Program-made: the position numbers and the translations under genes
Part shown: positions 26,015 to 34,933 of the stretch, piece by piece
Numbering within the stretch: position 1 is the first letter of the stretch
Layout of the letters: the number at the start of each line of letters is the position of its first letter
The notes under the pieces: model-generated
Told to the model about the DNA's origin: nothing
The model's database searches: none
Seen by the model: the letters and a program-made list of their open reading frames with translations, nothing else
Assembly: GCF_040372805.1 (NCBI RefSeq)
Contig: NZ_BAABWJ010000001.1
Span: 1 to 64,000 of the forward strand
Direction of reading: 5' to 3'
Source of the DNA: Pseudoteredinibacter isoporae_A
GTDB lineage: Bacteria; Pseudomonadota; Gammaproteobacteria; Pseudomonadales; Cellvibrionaceae
DNA: 64,000 nucleotides

Positions 26015-27388
26015 CTAGAAATCTCCCAAAGCACTGATCGCTTCTTGCAAGGTTTTCACCCCCAGGACTTTCAAGCCTTCAATTGGCTCGGCCGGACAGT
26101 TGGAAATCGGAACGATAGCGCGCTTAAAACCATGCTTTGCTGCTTCGCGAAGGCGCTCCTGGCCGCTGGGCACAGGGCGAATCTCACCCGACAAGCCCAC
26201 TTCACCAAAGACAACCAACCCACGATCGAGAGCGCGATTTCGAAAACTGGAGATCACCGCAAGCAACAAAGCCAGATCAGCACTGGTCTCCATCACTCGC
26301 ACACCACCCACGACATTAATAAAGACATCCTGATCTCCGACCATCATGCCGCCATGGCGGTGCAGTACTGCCAGCAGCATATTCAAACGATTGTGATCCA
26401 AACCCACCGCAACTCGGCGAGGGTTTGCCTGATGACTGTCGTCCACCAATGCTTGAATTTCCACCAACAATGGGCGTGTGCCTTCCCAAACCACAATCAC
26501 CAGAGAACCAGCCGACGCTTCTTCCCCCCGCTGGAGGAAAATAGCAGAGGGATTACTGACCTCTTTCAGTCCCTGCTCGGTCATGGCAAAAACACCCAAT
26601 TCGTTCACCGCGCCAAATCGGTTCTTATTCCCCCTCATGGTGCGAAAACGGCTGTCATGCCCCCCCTCCAGCAGAACGGAGCAGTCGATCATATGCTCAA
26701 GCACCTTGGGTCCAGCCAGACTGCCATCTTTGGTGACATGCCCGACCAGAATCAGCACCGTACCGCTCTGCTTGGCGAAACGCGTGAGATAAGCCGCACT
26801 CTCACGAACCTGGGAGACGCTGCCCGGGGCCGAAGAAATATCCGCCAAGTGCATCACCTGAATGGAATCCACTACCATGACGCTGGGCTTATGGGTTTGC
26901 GCCACAGTGCTAATCGCCTCAACGCTGGTTTCCGACAGCATTTTTAACTTGTCAGTGGGCAGGCCGAGTCGCTTGGCTCGCATGGCCACCTGTTGCAATG
27001 ACTCTTCCCCTGTGACGTAAAGCGCTTCTCGCTGCTCAGCTAAAAAACACATGGTTTGCAACAGCAAGGTGGATTTACCAGCCCCTGGGTGACCGCCTAT
27101 CAACACAACAGAGCCAGGGACCAAGCCGCCACCCAAAACTCGATCGAACTCTCCAGCCCCCGAACTGAATCGCGGAACATCCTGCAGATCGATATCCGCC
27201 AGGGTTTTCACGCCGCCATCCACGGCACCGGCATAGCCCTCGAACTTCGCCGCTCGATTACTTGGGCTTGGCCCAATTTTCACCTCGGACAAACTGTTCC
27301 AGGCACCACAATCACTGCACTGCCCCTGCCACTTGCGATAGTCGGAGCCGCAATCATTGCAAACATAAGCGGTTTTAGCTTTGGCCAC
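26015..27388 (-). CDS. radA: DNA repair protein RadA
   Basis: A 457-residue RecA-like branch-migration factor. It has an N-terminal zinc finger (CNDCG...CSDCGAWN), Walker A GGHPGAGKST, Walker B VMVVDSIQ, the RadA-specific KNRFG motif and a Lon-protease-like C-terminal domain with GGVRV and GEVGLSGEIR. The GTG at 27388 is chosen because AGGA lies about eight bases upstream and the length matches RadA (about 455-460); the open frame runs 66 codons further without family resemblance. It is divergent from the DnaT-domain gene. Confidence 0.95.
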   Translation of the reverse strand: MAKAKTAYVCNDCGSDYRKWQGQCSDCGAWNSLSEVKIGPSPSNRAAKFEGYAGAVDGGVKTLADIDLQDVPRFSSGAGEFDRVLGGGLVPGSVVLIGGHPGAGKSTLLLQTMCFLAEQREALYVTGEESLQQVAMRAKRLGLPTDKLKMLSETSVEAISTVAQTHKPSVMVVDSIQVMHLADISSAPGSVSQVRESAAYLTRFAKQSGTVLILVGHVTKDGSLAGPKVLEHMIDCSVLLEGGHDSRFRTMRGNKNRFGAVNELGVFAMTEQGLKEVSNPSAIFLQRGEEASAGSLVIVVWEGTRPLLVEIQALVDDSHQANPRRVAVGLDHNRLNMLLAVLHRHGGMMVGDQDVFINVVGGVRVMETSADLALLLAVISSFRNRALDRGLVVFGEVGLSGEIRPVPSGQERLREAAKHGFKRAIVPISNCPAEPIEGLKVLGVKTLQEAISALGDF

Positions 27389-27565
27389 GTAGGAGTTCCT
27401 TACTGTCTTTTCCAGCAGCGCAGTATACCTCAGCCCGGAGAGACGAGTACGCCATTCCCATCGTATTCTGCGCCGATCAGAAGCACGATTAAACGCCAAT
27501 GCCTTTTGCTTCGAGGTGCACGATTTTTCCAAGCCTAGCCAGCCAATCGATGGTAATATTGGCCC

Positions 27566-28699
27566 ATGATTTCCCCATTTGACCACGAACGAATTTTACC
27601 TGTCTCCCCCGGCCTGGCTTCGACCATCGGTCTTGAGGAGGCCTGCCTGTTTGCCGCTCTATCCGAGCTCGCCGATATTCGCGAACCCGACCAGCAGCAG
27701 TTCTGGTCACTGAACCAGCAGGATCAACAGAAACGCCTGCCGTTTTTCAGTGATCTGGATCTTGAACGCGTCAGTAAAAGCCTGGCCGCTAAAGGATTAA
27801 TCCATATCGCTTCAGCTCCCTTTCAACAAAGCGGTGTTTTGTTGTTCTGCTTTGTAAACCAGCAAGGGCAATCGAATTCGCCAAGCCATTTCCAGAACGC
27901 TAAGCCGGGCTTGCCGATTGTCTCCACCGGCCCTCGACAGGCCGCTCAAGCCGGCGCGACTCTGATTGCCCCCAACTGGCAGCCGGACTCGGACACCCTG
28001 CAGCGCTTACGACAGATGAATGTTGACGAACATTTTGCCCGGGCACAGATCCCCGAATTCGTCACCTTCTGGCGTGACAGCGGTGAATCCCATAAATCCT
28101 GGAGTGCTAAATTCATCAATCGCGTCATTCATAAATGGCGTGAGCGTGAAACATTCACGCATCAACGCGATCAAATGCGCCCCATCGATTTCAACTGGCG
28201 CCCAAGCCACGAAGCGATGGAGATGATGATCAAACACGCCGGCATCACGCCGCAATTTGTTGAAGACGCCATACCGGAGTTTATTCTGTATTGGCACGAA
28301 AAAGGCACCAGCGCAGACACCTGGAACACCAAATTCATTCAACATGTTCGTCGACAATGGGCGCGATTCCAGTCCTCGGTCGTCAACGATGCCAACCCGC
28401 AGATCATTGCCGACAATTGGCAACCCAGCGCAGATGTATTTGATATCTTAGGCATGGCCAATATCGACATGGATTTTGCCCGACGACAGCTGCCCGAGTT
28501 TGTGCTGTACTGGAAGGAAACCAAGCAGGCTCACAGCTCCTGGAACACAAAATTTTTACAGCATGTAAAATACCATTGGGCACAACAGCATAAGCTGCAG
28601 CAAAAAACGTTGCAGCCCAACTCTGCCACCAACGGCCAACAACCACGCAGCACAAGAGAACGCAGCCTTGTCGAAGACCTCACTGACACATCCTGGTAA
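27566..28699 (+). CDS. Protein with three tandem DnaT-type ssDNA-binding domains
   Basis: A 377-residue protein. Residues 1-130 have an N-terminal domain with LEEACLFAALSELAD. Three repeats follow at about 137-192, 210-267 and 284-340. Each begins NW[QR]P, contains [IL]PEF[VI]xxW and ends with W[NS][TA]KF[IL]xxV near a terminal W. These match the DNA-binding domain of the primosomal protein DnaT, which occurs once in E. coli DnaT. It overlaps the next gene by 32 bases. Together they look like a primosome-loading pair for replication restart. The role is inferred from the domains. Confidence 0.82.
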   Translation: MISPFDHERILPVSPGLASTIGLEEACLFAALSELADIREPDQQQFWSLNQQDQQKRLPFFSDLDLERVSKSLAAKGLIHIASAPFQQSGVLLFCFVNQQGQSNSPSHFQNAKPGLPIVSTGPRQAAQAGATLIAPNWQPDSDTLQRLRQMNVDEHFARAQIPEFVTFWRDSGESHKSWSAKFINRVIHKWRERETFTHQRDQMRPIDFNWRPSHEAMEMMIKHAGITPQFVEDAIPEFILYWHEKGTSADTWNTKFIQHVRRQWARFQSSVVNDANPQIIADNWQPSADVFDILGMANIDMDFARRQLPEFVLYWKETKQAHSSWNTKFLQHVKYHWAQQHKLQQKTLQPNSATNGQQPRSTRERSLVEDLTDTSW

Positions 28700-29279
28700 T
28701 CAAAACAGCGAAGACATCCAGGGCCGTAAAGAGACCATCAATCAGGTCTTCAGCCTGTTTCGCATCAATTACCACAACCAGTACCACAGCGCCTTTGGCA
28801 GTGACGAGCTGCTCGGGCAAGCCAAACGGCTGTGGCTGGACGGTTTGCAGCGTTTTGATAACGACAGTATTTTGCGCGGCGCCAAACGGGTCATGGAAAC
28901 CTCCGACTACCTTCCCACGCTGAATAAAATGATACGAGCCTGCGAAGGTGAACCCTCCCAGCATGGTTTACCCGCACCATACAGCGCTTATCAGGAAGCC
29001 TGTGGCGCTCCCAGCCCCAAAGCAGAAGTGCAATGGAGCCATCCTGCTGTATATTTGGCCGGGAAAGAGGCTGGCTGGTTTATGCTCGCCAGTAATGCAG
29101 AGAAAACCGCCTTTCCTATTTTTAAACAATGCTATGAAAAATATTGCGAGCAGGTTTTAGCGGGCAACACCCTGAGCATGCCCGAACAAAAAGCCTTGCC
29201 AGAAGAAGTGGGCGAGCCCCTGTCGAAAGAGGAAAACCTCAAGCGTATGGCCGAGCTGAGATCCCAACTGGATTTATAA
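28668..29279 (+). CDS. Lambda-P-like replication protein (helicase loader type)
   Basis: A 203-residue protein of the phage lambda P-like family. The central block INQVFSLFRINYHNQYHSAF with AKRLWLDGLQRFDND, then LPTLNKMIRACEG resembles lambda P and its chromosomal relatives, which recruit DnaB. The start is taken as a TTG overlapping the DnaT-domain gene; no better ATG precedes the conserved core. The overlap implies translational coupling. Whether this is a domesticated phage gene or a normal chromosomal loader cannot be told here. There are no other phage genes nearby, so domestication is favoured. Confidence 0.7.
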   Translation: MSKTSLTHPGNQNSEDIQGRKETINQVFSLFRINYHNQYHSAFGSDELLGQAKRLWLDGLQRFDNDSILRGAKRVMETSDYLPTLNKMIRACEGEPSQHGLPAPYSAYQEACGAPSPKAEVQWSHPAVYLAGKEAGWFMLASNAEKTAFPIFKQCYEKYCEQVLAGNTLSMPEQKALPEEVGEPLSKEENLKRMAELRSQLDL

Positions 29280-29340
29280 GCTGCCCAAAGACTCTTGGGA
29301 AACGTTGAACCTTGGCGGCTCAACTCATCACACCGTCAGT

Positions 29341-30606
29341 TCATGACAGCTGCTGCTGAAACACCGGCCACCGCTCACTGACACGACCGTTTTCCAAAAC
29401 AGCGATGTCCCCAAATTGCAAAAACACAAACTCGCTCTGGGTCGGTCTCAGAAACACCCAGTCATCCGCCTGCAATTCCACCGAGCGGGAACCATTGAGC
29501 ATTTCCTGATTTGTTGAACGCCCAAATACCGGATTCGGACTCAAACCTTTTGGCGACTCAGCCAGCGCCTTCCAGTACCCTCCGTAGGTAAAAAAACTGC
29601 GTTCGCGATTCGGGTTCCACCAGGCCATTACCTTGCCTAGTGCCGCCACACCGGGCAACTCAGTACTAGGGAGGGCTTTAATCACCGGCGTAGCAATAAA
29701 AGAGGCCGCTTGATGATCAGCCAGACTAGGAAGGTCGAAATCTGTCGGCTTAACCAAACAGGAGCCCGCTGCAAGCTCATTATGGGGAAATTCACCTTCA
29801 TCATACAACTGATAGGTTGGGCTGCCCGCCGCATTGAGTGTCCACTCAGGGTCTTTCCCACCAAAAACATTCACGGCAACATCCAGGTATTTTTGGTACT
29901 CCGCCATCGCCTTATCGCGATGGGATAGCGCATCCCCTGGCAGTTTCACTACATGAGGTTCATACCCCATCAAACCGGAAAAATTCAACAAAGTACTGTC
30001 TTTGATCGTCGTCAGCATACTCAGGAGGTCGGCTTCATTATTAACACCACCACGATGCAAGCCGACATCGATTTCAATATTGATTCGCATGGGCTGCTTG
30101 AGCGCCTCTGCGAGCGCTTGGTACTGGGCCAATCGGCTGGGACTGTCAACCAACCATTGCATTTGCTGCTGAGGTTGGAACTCACCCTCTAACTGCTGAT
30201 AAAAGTTTCGTGCAGCGGCAACCGGCATTGGCTTGCCAAACAGAACATCCGAATCTGGAAACGCTTTCGCCACCTGGTTTGCAAAAGGCTGATGAAACAG
30301 CATCAAACGCTTGGTATTGGCACGCTCCATAACCTCACGTAACAGGTCTACAGACGGCAGTGACTTAGCTACCACGCGGAAATGAAAACGGCCATTAATA
30401 TGCTTCGTGAGCGTATCAATATTTTTATGGAGACGGGATTTATCGATCAACAAACTGGGTTGTGCCAGCGAGGCGTCCTCCAGCCCCACACTCAAGGATT
30501 TAAAATAATCACTGTGAGCTCCACCCTTATCCTTTGGACGCAAGGCCACTGCGGCAAGGGTTCCAGCACCAAGGCCAAGTAACATATTTCTTTTGGTTTT
30601 CTGCAT
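29341..30606 (-). CDS. DSD1/D-threonine aldolase-fold PLP protein, exported
   Basis: A 421-residue protein with an alanine-racemase-type TIM barrel. The PLP lysine is in RVVAKSLPS (Lys81). A hydrophobic N-terminus follows a KR pair (TKRNMLLGLGAGTLA), compatible with a Tat-like signal or membrane anchor. The C-terminal region, where D-threonine aldolase and Dsd1 have a metal-binding His, reads PTQSEFVFLQFGD, so the usual His is absent. The start at 30606 has GGAAG upstream. It is the last gene of an operon with a flavoprotein oxidase (42 bp upstream) and a cytochrome c lipoprotein. The substrate is unknown; a D-amino acid or hydroxy amino acid is possible. Confidence 0.72.
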   Translation of the reverse strand: MQKTKRNMLLGLGAGTLAAVALRPKDKGGAHSDYFKSLSVGLEDASLAQPSLLIDKSRLHKNIDTLTKHINGRFHFRVVAKSLPSVDLLREVMERANTKRLMLFHQPFANQVAKAFPDSDVLFGKPMPVAAARNFYQQLEGEFQPQQQMQWLVDSPSRLAQYQALAEALKQPMRINIEIDVGLHRGGVNNEADLLSMLTTIKDSTLLNFSGLMGYEPHVVKLPGDALSHRDKAMAEYQKYLDVAVNVFGGKDPEWTLNAAGSPTYQLYDEGEFPHNELAAGSCLVKPTDFDLPSLADHQAASFIATPVIKALPSTELPGVAALGKVMAWWNPNRERSFFTYGGYWKALAESPKGLSPNPVFGRSTNQEMLNGSRSVELQADDWVFLRPTQSEFVFLQFGDIAVLENGRVSERWPVFQQQLS

Positions 30607-30648
30607 GTTGAACTTCCACATTTGAGCCCGCAATCTTTCGATGACGAC

Positions 30649-32055
30649 TTATGAAAACAGCCCCTTTAGATAAGGATTCAAGAACTTTCCATTAGGGTCC
30701 AACTGTTGACGCACAGCCTTAAAATCTTGCCAATGGGGATACAGCTTCGCCAATTCATTCCCACTCAGGGTGTTTAATTTACCCCAGTGTGGGCGGCCGC
30801 CGTATTTTTTAAAGATAGGCTCTACCGCGGCATACAGAGGCTTAAAATCTTCCTGGAAAAAACGATGCACAGCAATTGAACAGCTCTCCCGACCACTGAA
30901 AGGGCTCAACCAAATATCATCGCTCTTGACGACTCGTACTTCAAAGGGGAAAAACACCTCTGGAAAGTTGTTTTCCACTTCGGCACGAATTTCTTTAAAG
31001 GCCGGCACCAGACTTTCCCGCGGCAGGTGATACTCCATTTCGTTAAAGCGCACATTGCGCTCTTTAGCGTAGTTCTCCCAGGAGTTGGCGACCACCACCT
31101 CTTTATCGATGCTGCTCATATATGAAGACAAAATAAGTTCGCGAATTTTCGGCGACCAGCTCAACCAGTCACGTACGCTCTTCAAAGTATTGGCGCCGTC
31201 ATTCTGGTCCATTTCTTCCGTGCGTGAAGGTGGCTCGTCCGTAATGTTATGCACATCCGTAAAACCCATGCCCGAAAAAGGAATATAATAGAATTCAAAG
31301 TTCCGATTATTGTCCGCCAGCTTATCCACCTGACTCAGAATATCTTCTACCGGCATCCATTCGGTTTCGCGGCGCAAACGATAAAGCGGTTCATTACGCA
31401 TGCGAATCTGTGTCACGATTCCCAAAGCCCCCAAACTCACTTGAGCAGCTTTAAATATTTCGGCATTTTCATGCACGCTGCATTCCAAAACCTCACCGCT
31501 GGCTGTCAAAAGCTGAAGACCTTCCACATAACTCGACATGCACCCCAGGGAAGCCCCCGTGCCGTGCGTGGCCGTCGCCAATGCACCTGCCAGACTTTGC
31601 TCGTCGATATCAGGCATATTAATCAAAGCCTGGCCACGCTCAGCAAGTGGGCCGCCAATGTCGCCCAATCGTGTTCCTGCCCAGATGCGAGCTGTGTTAT
31701 CCATCGCATTGTGGTCGATGACTCCCGTCAGTCGGCTCAGGGAAATAATCGTGTCATCCGTGGGCACCAAAGGCATAAAGGAATGCCCTGCACCGACTGG
31801 CCGCACAATGCCTTCGGCGCCTGCCACTAGCTCCTGGAGCTCATTAAGCGATGAAGGCGCCTTTCGCGCGGCCGGATAACACTGCTGCGAACCGGACCAA
31901 TTACGCCAGGGGATACGACGCTTTTTTTTCGTCGCCGCATCGCCGGCGGCATCTCCAGAACGGCTTGCGGAAGCCGCCAAACTGATACTTGGGTTTACCG
32001 CTGCAACGGTAGCGCCCGCCACCAGGGCACTTAAAAACTGTCTTCGATTACTCAT
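30649..32055 (-). CDS. FAD-linked oxidase, D-arabinono-1,4-lactone oxidase family, Tat-exported
   Basis: A 468-residue flavoprotein. The Tat signal is at the N-terminus (NRRQFLSALVAGATVAA). The FAD-binding domain carries VGAGHSF, whose His is the covalent flavin site in the family, and ATATHGTGASLG. The C-terminal ALO-type cap ends with PHWGKLNTL near residue 425, a hallmark of aldonolactone oxidases. It lies 64 bp after the cytochrome c gene and 42 bp before the PLP protein. Electrons would plausibly pass to the cytochrome. The true substrate is uncertain. Confidence 0.82.
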   Translation of the reverse strand: MSNRRQFLSALVAGATVAAVNPSISLAASASRSGDAAGDAATKKKRRIPWRNWSGSQQCYPAARKAPSSLNELQELVAGAEGIVRPVGAGHSFMPLVPTDDTIISLSRLTGVIDHNAMDNTARIWAGTRLGDIGGPLAERGQALINMPDIDEQSLAGALATATHGTGASLGCMSSYVEGLQLLTASGEVLECSVHENAEIFKAAQVSLGALGIVTQIRMRNEPLYRLRRETEWMPVEDILSQVDKLADNNRNFEFYYIPFSGMGFTDVHNITDEPPSRTEEMDQNDGANTLKSVRDWLSWSPKIRELILSSYMSSIDKEVVVANSWENYAKERNVRFNEMEYHLPRESLVPAFKEIRAEVENNFPEVFFPFEVRVVKSDDIWLSPFSGRESCSIAVHRFFQEDFKPLYAAVEPIFKKYGGRPHWGKLNTLSGNELAKLYPHWQDFKAVRQQLDPNGKFLNPYLKGLFS

Positions 32056-32119
32056 GATTTACCTTGAATACCGTGTTCTCAACATCGTGTCTTGAAAGCC
32101 CTTCGGCCTCTCAGTCGAC

Positions 32120-32518
32120 CTATTGGGAAAGCGCATCGCCTGCCATAAATTGAATCAATGCTTCAAATTGCTCCGGCTCGCAATCCATGCACATCCCTAG
32201 AGGAGGCATCCCACCAACACCATTAATGACGTTATCCAACAACACCTCCATGCCCTTCTCCGCGCGTGGCGCCCAGGCGACCACATCGCCACTTTGAGGA
32301 ATAGCGGGTGCACCCGTACCATGGCAGGCTTTGCAACTGCGTTGATAAATCGCAGCCAGTTGAGGATCACTCGGTTCAAGTGCACGAAGCGAGGTTTTGG
32401 CCGAGCCAGTTTCGGAGGCCTCTTCTGAACCACCACAGGCACTGAGCAACAAAGCGGAGCTCAGCATCAGGACGAGAACGCCCCCAAAGGAGAAAATATT
32501 GGTTTTTTTGCTGTTCAT
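32120..32518 (-). CDS. Cytochrome c5-like lipoprotein
   Basis: A 132-residue lipoprotein. The signal peptide ends in a lipobox (LLLSAC), so it would be lipid-anchored facing the periplasm. One haem site, CKACH, lies near residue 62. The distal Met is in GGMPPLG, followed by a second Cys pair (MCMDC) as in cytochrome c5. It precedes the Tat-exported oxidase and is its likely electron acceptor. A palindrome at 32553-32564 lies in its promoter region. Confidence 0.87.
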   Translation of the reverse strand: MNSKKTNIFSFGGVLVLMLSSALLLSACGGSEEASETGSAKTSLRALEPSDPQLAAIYQRSCKACHGTGAPAIPQSGDVVAWAPRAEKGMEVLLDNVINGVGGMPPLGMCMDCEPEQFEALIQFMAGDALSQ

Positions 32519-32552
32519 ATTCAGGCCCGTTTATACGACATATTGAATATAC

Positions 32553-32564
32553 TAGTTATAACTA
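32553..32564. promoter_or_regulatory. Palindrome TAGTTATAACTA, candidate TetR operator
   Basis: A perfect 12-bp palindrome lies 35 bp upstream of the cytochrome c start and about 90 bp after the TetR gene. Short symmetric sites like this are typical TetR-family operators. The link to the neighbouring TetR protein is inferred from position only. Confidence 0.45.
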
Positions 32565-32652
32565 ACTTTTAAGATACGACGACACGCTGCTCAGGTCAAG
32601 CATTGAACGTCAGAACGAGAAACGAACGGCGAGCTATCCGCCCACCAAGCCC

Positions 32653-33324
32653 TTAAGGGCCAATGTATTCGAGGCCTTTTATCATATCGCGCCAATACAG
32701 CACGATAATTCTGGCCGCCTCCTCGACCGCAACATCTGCCGAGGTATCATCGTCTTCAATGGCCATCTCCACCGCAGCCATCGCCACCTCCATGGACAAA
32801 CGACTTTGCAGCGCAATGCGCCCTTCATCCTCATCAACCTTGTAGTAGGCCTGCCACTGAGACAGTAGCCATTGGGTCATGCGCTTATGAGACTGCAGGC
32901 GCACCTCCTGCAAAATGGGGATCGCACGCATAGCCGACAACACCGCCAAGCTTGCCGGCTGCTCGCAAGTGACATCATAGGTTTGCCGTACCAGACCTTC
33001 CACTTCCGTAAAGAGCTTTTCAGGATCACTGGGATCAAAATAGGTTTCATGCCACTCCACCAAAATCTGGTTTTGGCGATCCATCAAGCGGGCACCCAAA
33101 GCATAAAGCACGGCGTATTTATTTTTAAAATAGCGATACAGGGCAGGCACTGTGATCCCGGCACGCTCCGCTATGAGATTCGTTGAAATGCGCTCCACAC
33201 CGAGCTCGACCAGCAATTCGCTGGCCGCTTTTAGAATCCCCTCATAGGTCTGCACAGCACGCTGTTGCTGGGGACGGTTTTTTTCCAGTAAATCGGGAGG
33301 GACATGGGATTTTTTAAAGGGCAC
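32653..33324 (-). CDS. TetR-family transcriptional regulator
   Basis: A 223-residue regulator. The N-terminal HTH is LIAERAGITVPALYRYFKNK (about residues 50-70), preceded by the usual GILKAASELLVELG helix. The C-terminal ligand-binding domain has no known signature. It lies on the same strand 134 bp upstream of the cytochrome c/oxidase/PLP operon and is a likely regulator of it. The effector is unknown. Confidence 0.9.
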   Translation of the reverse strand: MPFKKSHVPPDLLEKNRPQQQRAVQTYEGILKAASELLVELGVERISTNLIAERAGITVPALYRYFKNKYAVLYALGARLMDRQNQILVEWHETYFDPSDPEKLFTEVEGLVRQTYDVTCEQPASLAVLSAMRAIPILQEVRLQSHKRMTQWLLSQWQAYYKVDEDEGRIALQSRLSMEVAMAAVEMAIEDDDTSADVAVEEAARIIVLYWRDMIKGLEYIGP

Positions 33325-33487
33325 AAGCTTACCTTCAGCAACAGGTCTTGAAATAGAAACGCAGCTTAACCATGGTCGATATACTTGTCCACGGCACTTA
33401 AGTCTGGCGTTTTGTCATTATTTTGATACGCAAGGCCAAATGGCAACGGCAATATATTTCACCGACATCATTCGGCAGCGGTCTGGC

Positions 33488-33799
33488 TTACACACCCAAA
33501 TCTCTTAGACTGGAAGACAATCCGGGATGACCGTCCGCTTTGCATACTCGAAAACCAGCGCCGGCTTCTTCGAAACGCACGATTTCCATATCGAGTAACG
33601 ATTGCGGTCTTGCGGTCCCCAGCACCTGCCCCTGGATAATGGTCCCCATAGGCGGGAGAATTTCCGCATCCAACAATAAGAAGAGACCTTCATCAGAAAC
33701 ATCTCGGGTATTCACTTCCTTCTCACCAAAACTCGAATGATAGATTTTCATTCGGCAAAGAACCTTAACCCGACGCGATGAGCGTTTTTCTTGCTCCAT
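33488..33799 (-). CDS. PilZ-domain protein
   Basis: A 103-residue single-domain protein. The c-di-GMP-binding elements are visible as an RSSRR stretch near the N-terminus (family RxxxR) and DVSDEG (family [D/N]xSxxG). The ATG at 33799 has GAGG just upstream; a GTG at 33808 is also possible. It is probably a cytoplasmic c-di-GMP sensor. It stands alone, convergent with nothing and divergent from prmA. Confidence 0.82.
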   Translation of the reverse strand: MEQEKRSSRRVKVLCRMKIYHSSFGEKEVNTRDVSDEGLFLLLDAEILPPMGTIIQGQVLGTARPQSLLDMEIVRFEEAGAGFRVCKADGHPGLSSSLRDLGV

Positions 33800-33909
33800 A
33801 TTCCTCACCCGTTTCCCCGCCAGCTGCTAGGCATTATATTTACGCTAAGTATAATAGCGCCGCTTATTCATTATAGCCTTCAACAGAGCAACCCGTACTG
33901 AGACCCACT

Positions 33910-34782
33910 ATGCCCTGGTTACAACTTAAAATTGACTCCAACCGCAATCAAGCCGAAGCCATCGAAGATCTGATGCTGGCGACCGGAGCGGTATCCGTCA
34001 CTCTGCAAGATAATGCAGATCAACCCATTTTGGAACCGGCACTTGGCGAAACTCCCCTGTGGCTGGAAACTCGGGTCACCGGTCTGTATGAAGCGGATAT
34101 CGACACTCAGGCGGTTTCTGAGGTGTTCACCCAACAAGATATATCAGGTCGTTGGGAGCAATTGGAAGATAAAGACTGGGAGCGGGAGTGGATGAAAAAC
34201 TACCACCCCATTCAATGCGCCGACGACTTCTGGATCTGTCCGAGCTGGATAGCCCCCCCTAAACCAGCGGCGATTAACTTAATGCTTGATCCAGGCCTCG
34301 CTTTCGGTACCGGCACACACCCGACGACGTATTTGTGCCTGCAGTGGCTGGCCGCTCAGGAACTCAGGGGCCTGGACATTATCGATTACGGCTGCGGCTC
34401 CGGCATTTTAGCCATAGGTGCGCTTCTGAAAGGCGCCAACAAAGCCATCGGCGTTGATATCGATCCACAAGCCCTGATCGCGACACGCGAAAACAGCCAG
34501 CGCAACCAGCTACCAGAAGATGCCATCACCGTTTTCCTGCCGGAAAAATGTCCCCAGGAAGCTACCGATGTCATGCTTGCCAACATTCTCGCAGGCCCAT
34601 TGGCTGAGCTTGCTCCCAACTTAAGCACGCTGACCAAACTGGGTGGAAAACTTTGTCTTTCCGGCATTCTGTTCAATCAGGCCGAAGTGGTTATGGCGGC
34701 CTATCGCCCTTGGTTCAAATTCGACGAACCCAAGCAGCACGAAGAGTGGGTGTGCCTTACCGCAACCAAAATCAAGAACTGA
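33910..34782 (+). CDS. prmA: Ribosomal protein L11 methyltransferase
   Basis: A 290-residue enzyme that trimethylates ribosomal protein L11. The N-terminal substrate domain starts MPWLQLKIDSN, and the conserved DPGLAFGTGTHPTT is followed by SAM motif I DYGCGSGILAIGAL and the ANILAGPL motif. The length matches PrmA (about 292). It precedes a zinc-ribbon/DUF3426 gene and dusB-fis, a common gammaproteobacterial order. Confidence 0.95.
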   Translation: MPWLQLKIDSNRNQAEAIEDLMLATGAVSVTLQDNADQPILEPALGETPLWLETRVTGLYEADIDTQAVSEVFTQQDISGRWEQLEDKDWEREWMKNYHPIQCADDFWICPSWIAPPKPAAINLMLDPGLAFGTGTHPTTYLCLQWLAAQELRGLDIIDYGCGSGILAIGALLKGANKAIGVDIDPQALIATRENSQRNQLPEDAITVFLPEKCPQEATDVMLANILAGPLAELAPNLSTLTKLGGKLCLSGILFNQAEVVMAAYRPWFKFDEPKQHEEWVCLTATKIKN

Positions 34783-34933
34783 TCCTGGAATACAGGATGG
34801 GGGAGTGGCCCATTTTCCATAGAGTCGCTACACTGTCGGCCACTAAGTAAACCATTTGATCGAATTGCTGACGCCGAACAGTGTCAGCCCGAGATGGACA
34901 AGATCAGGAACAAACAAGACCACAGTGGATACC

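Noticed and set aside
25832..26947. 371-codon forward frame
   Set aside because: It lies largely antisense to radA, whose zinc finger, Walker and KNRFG motifs are clear, and has no recognisable domain.
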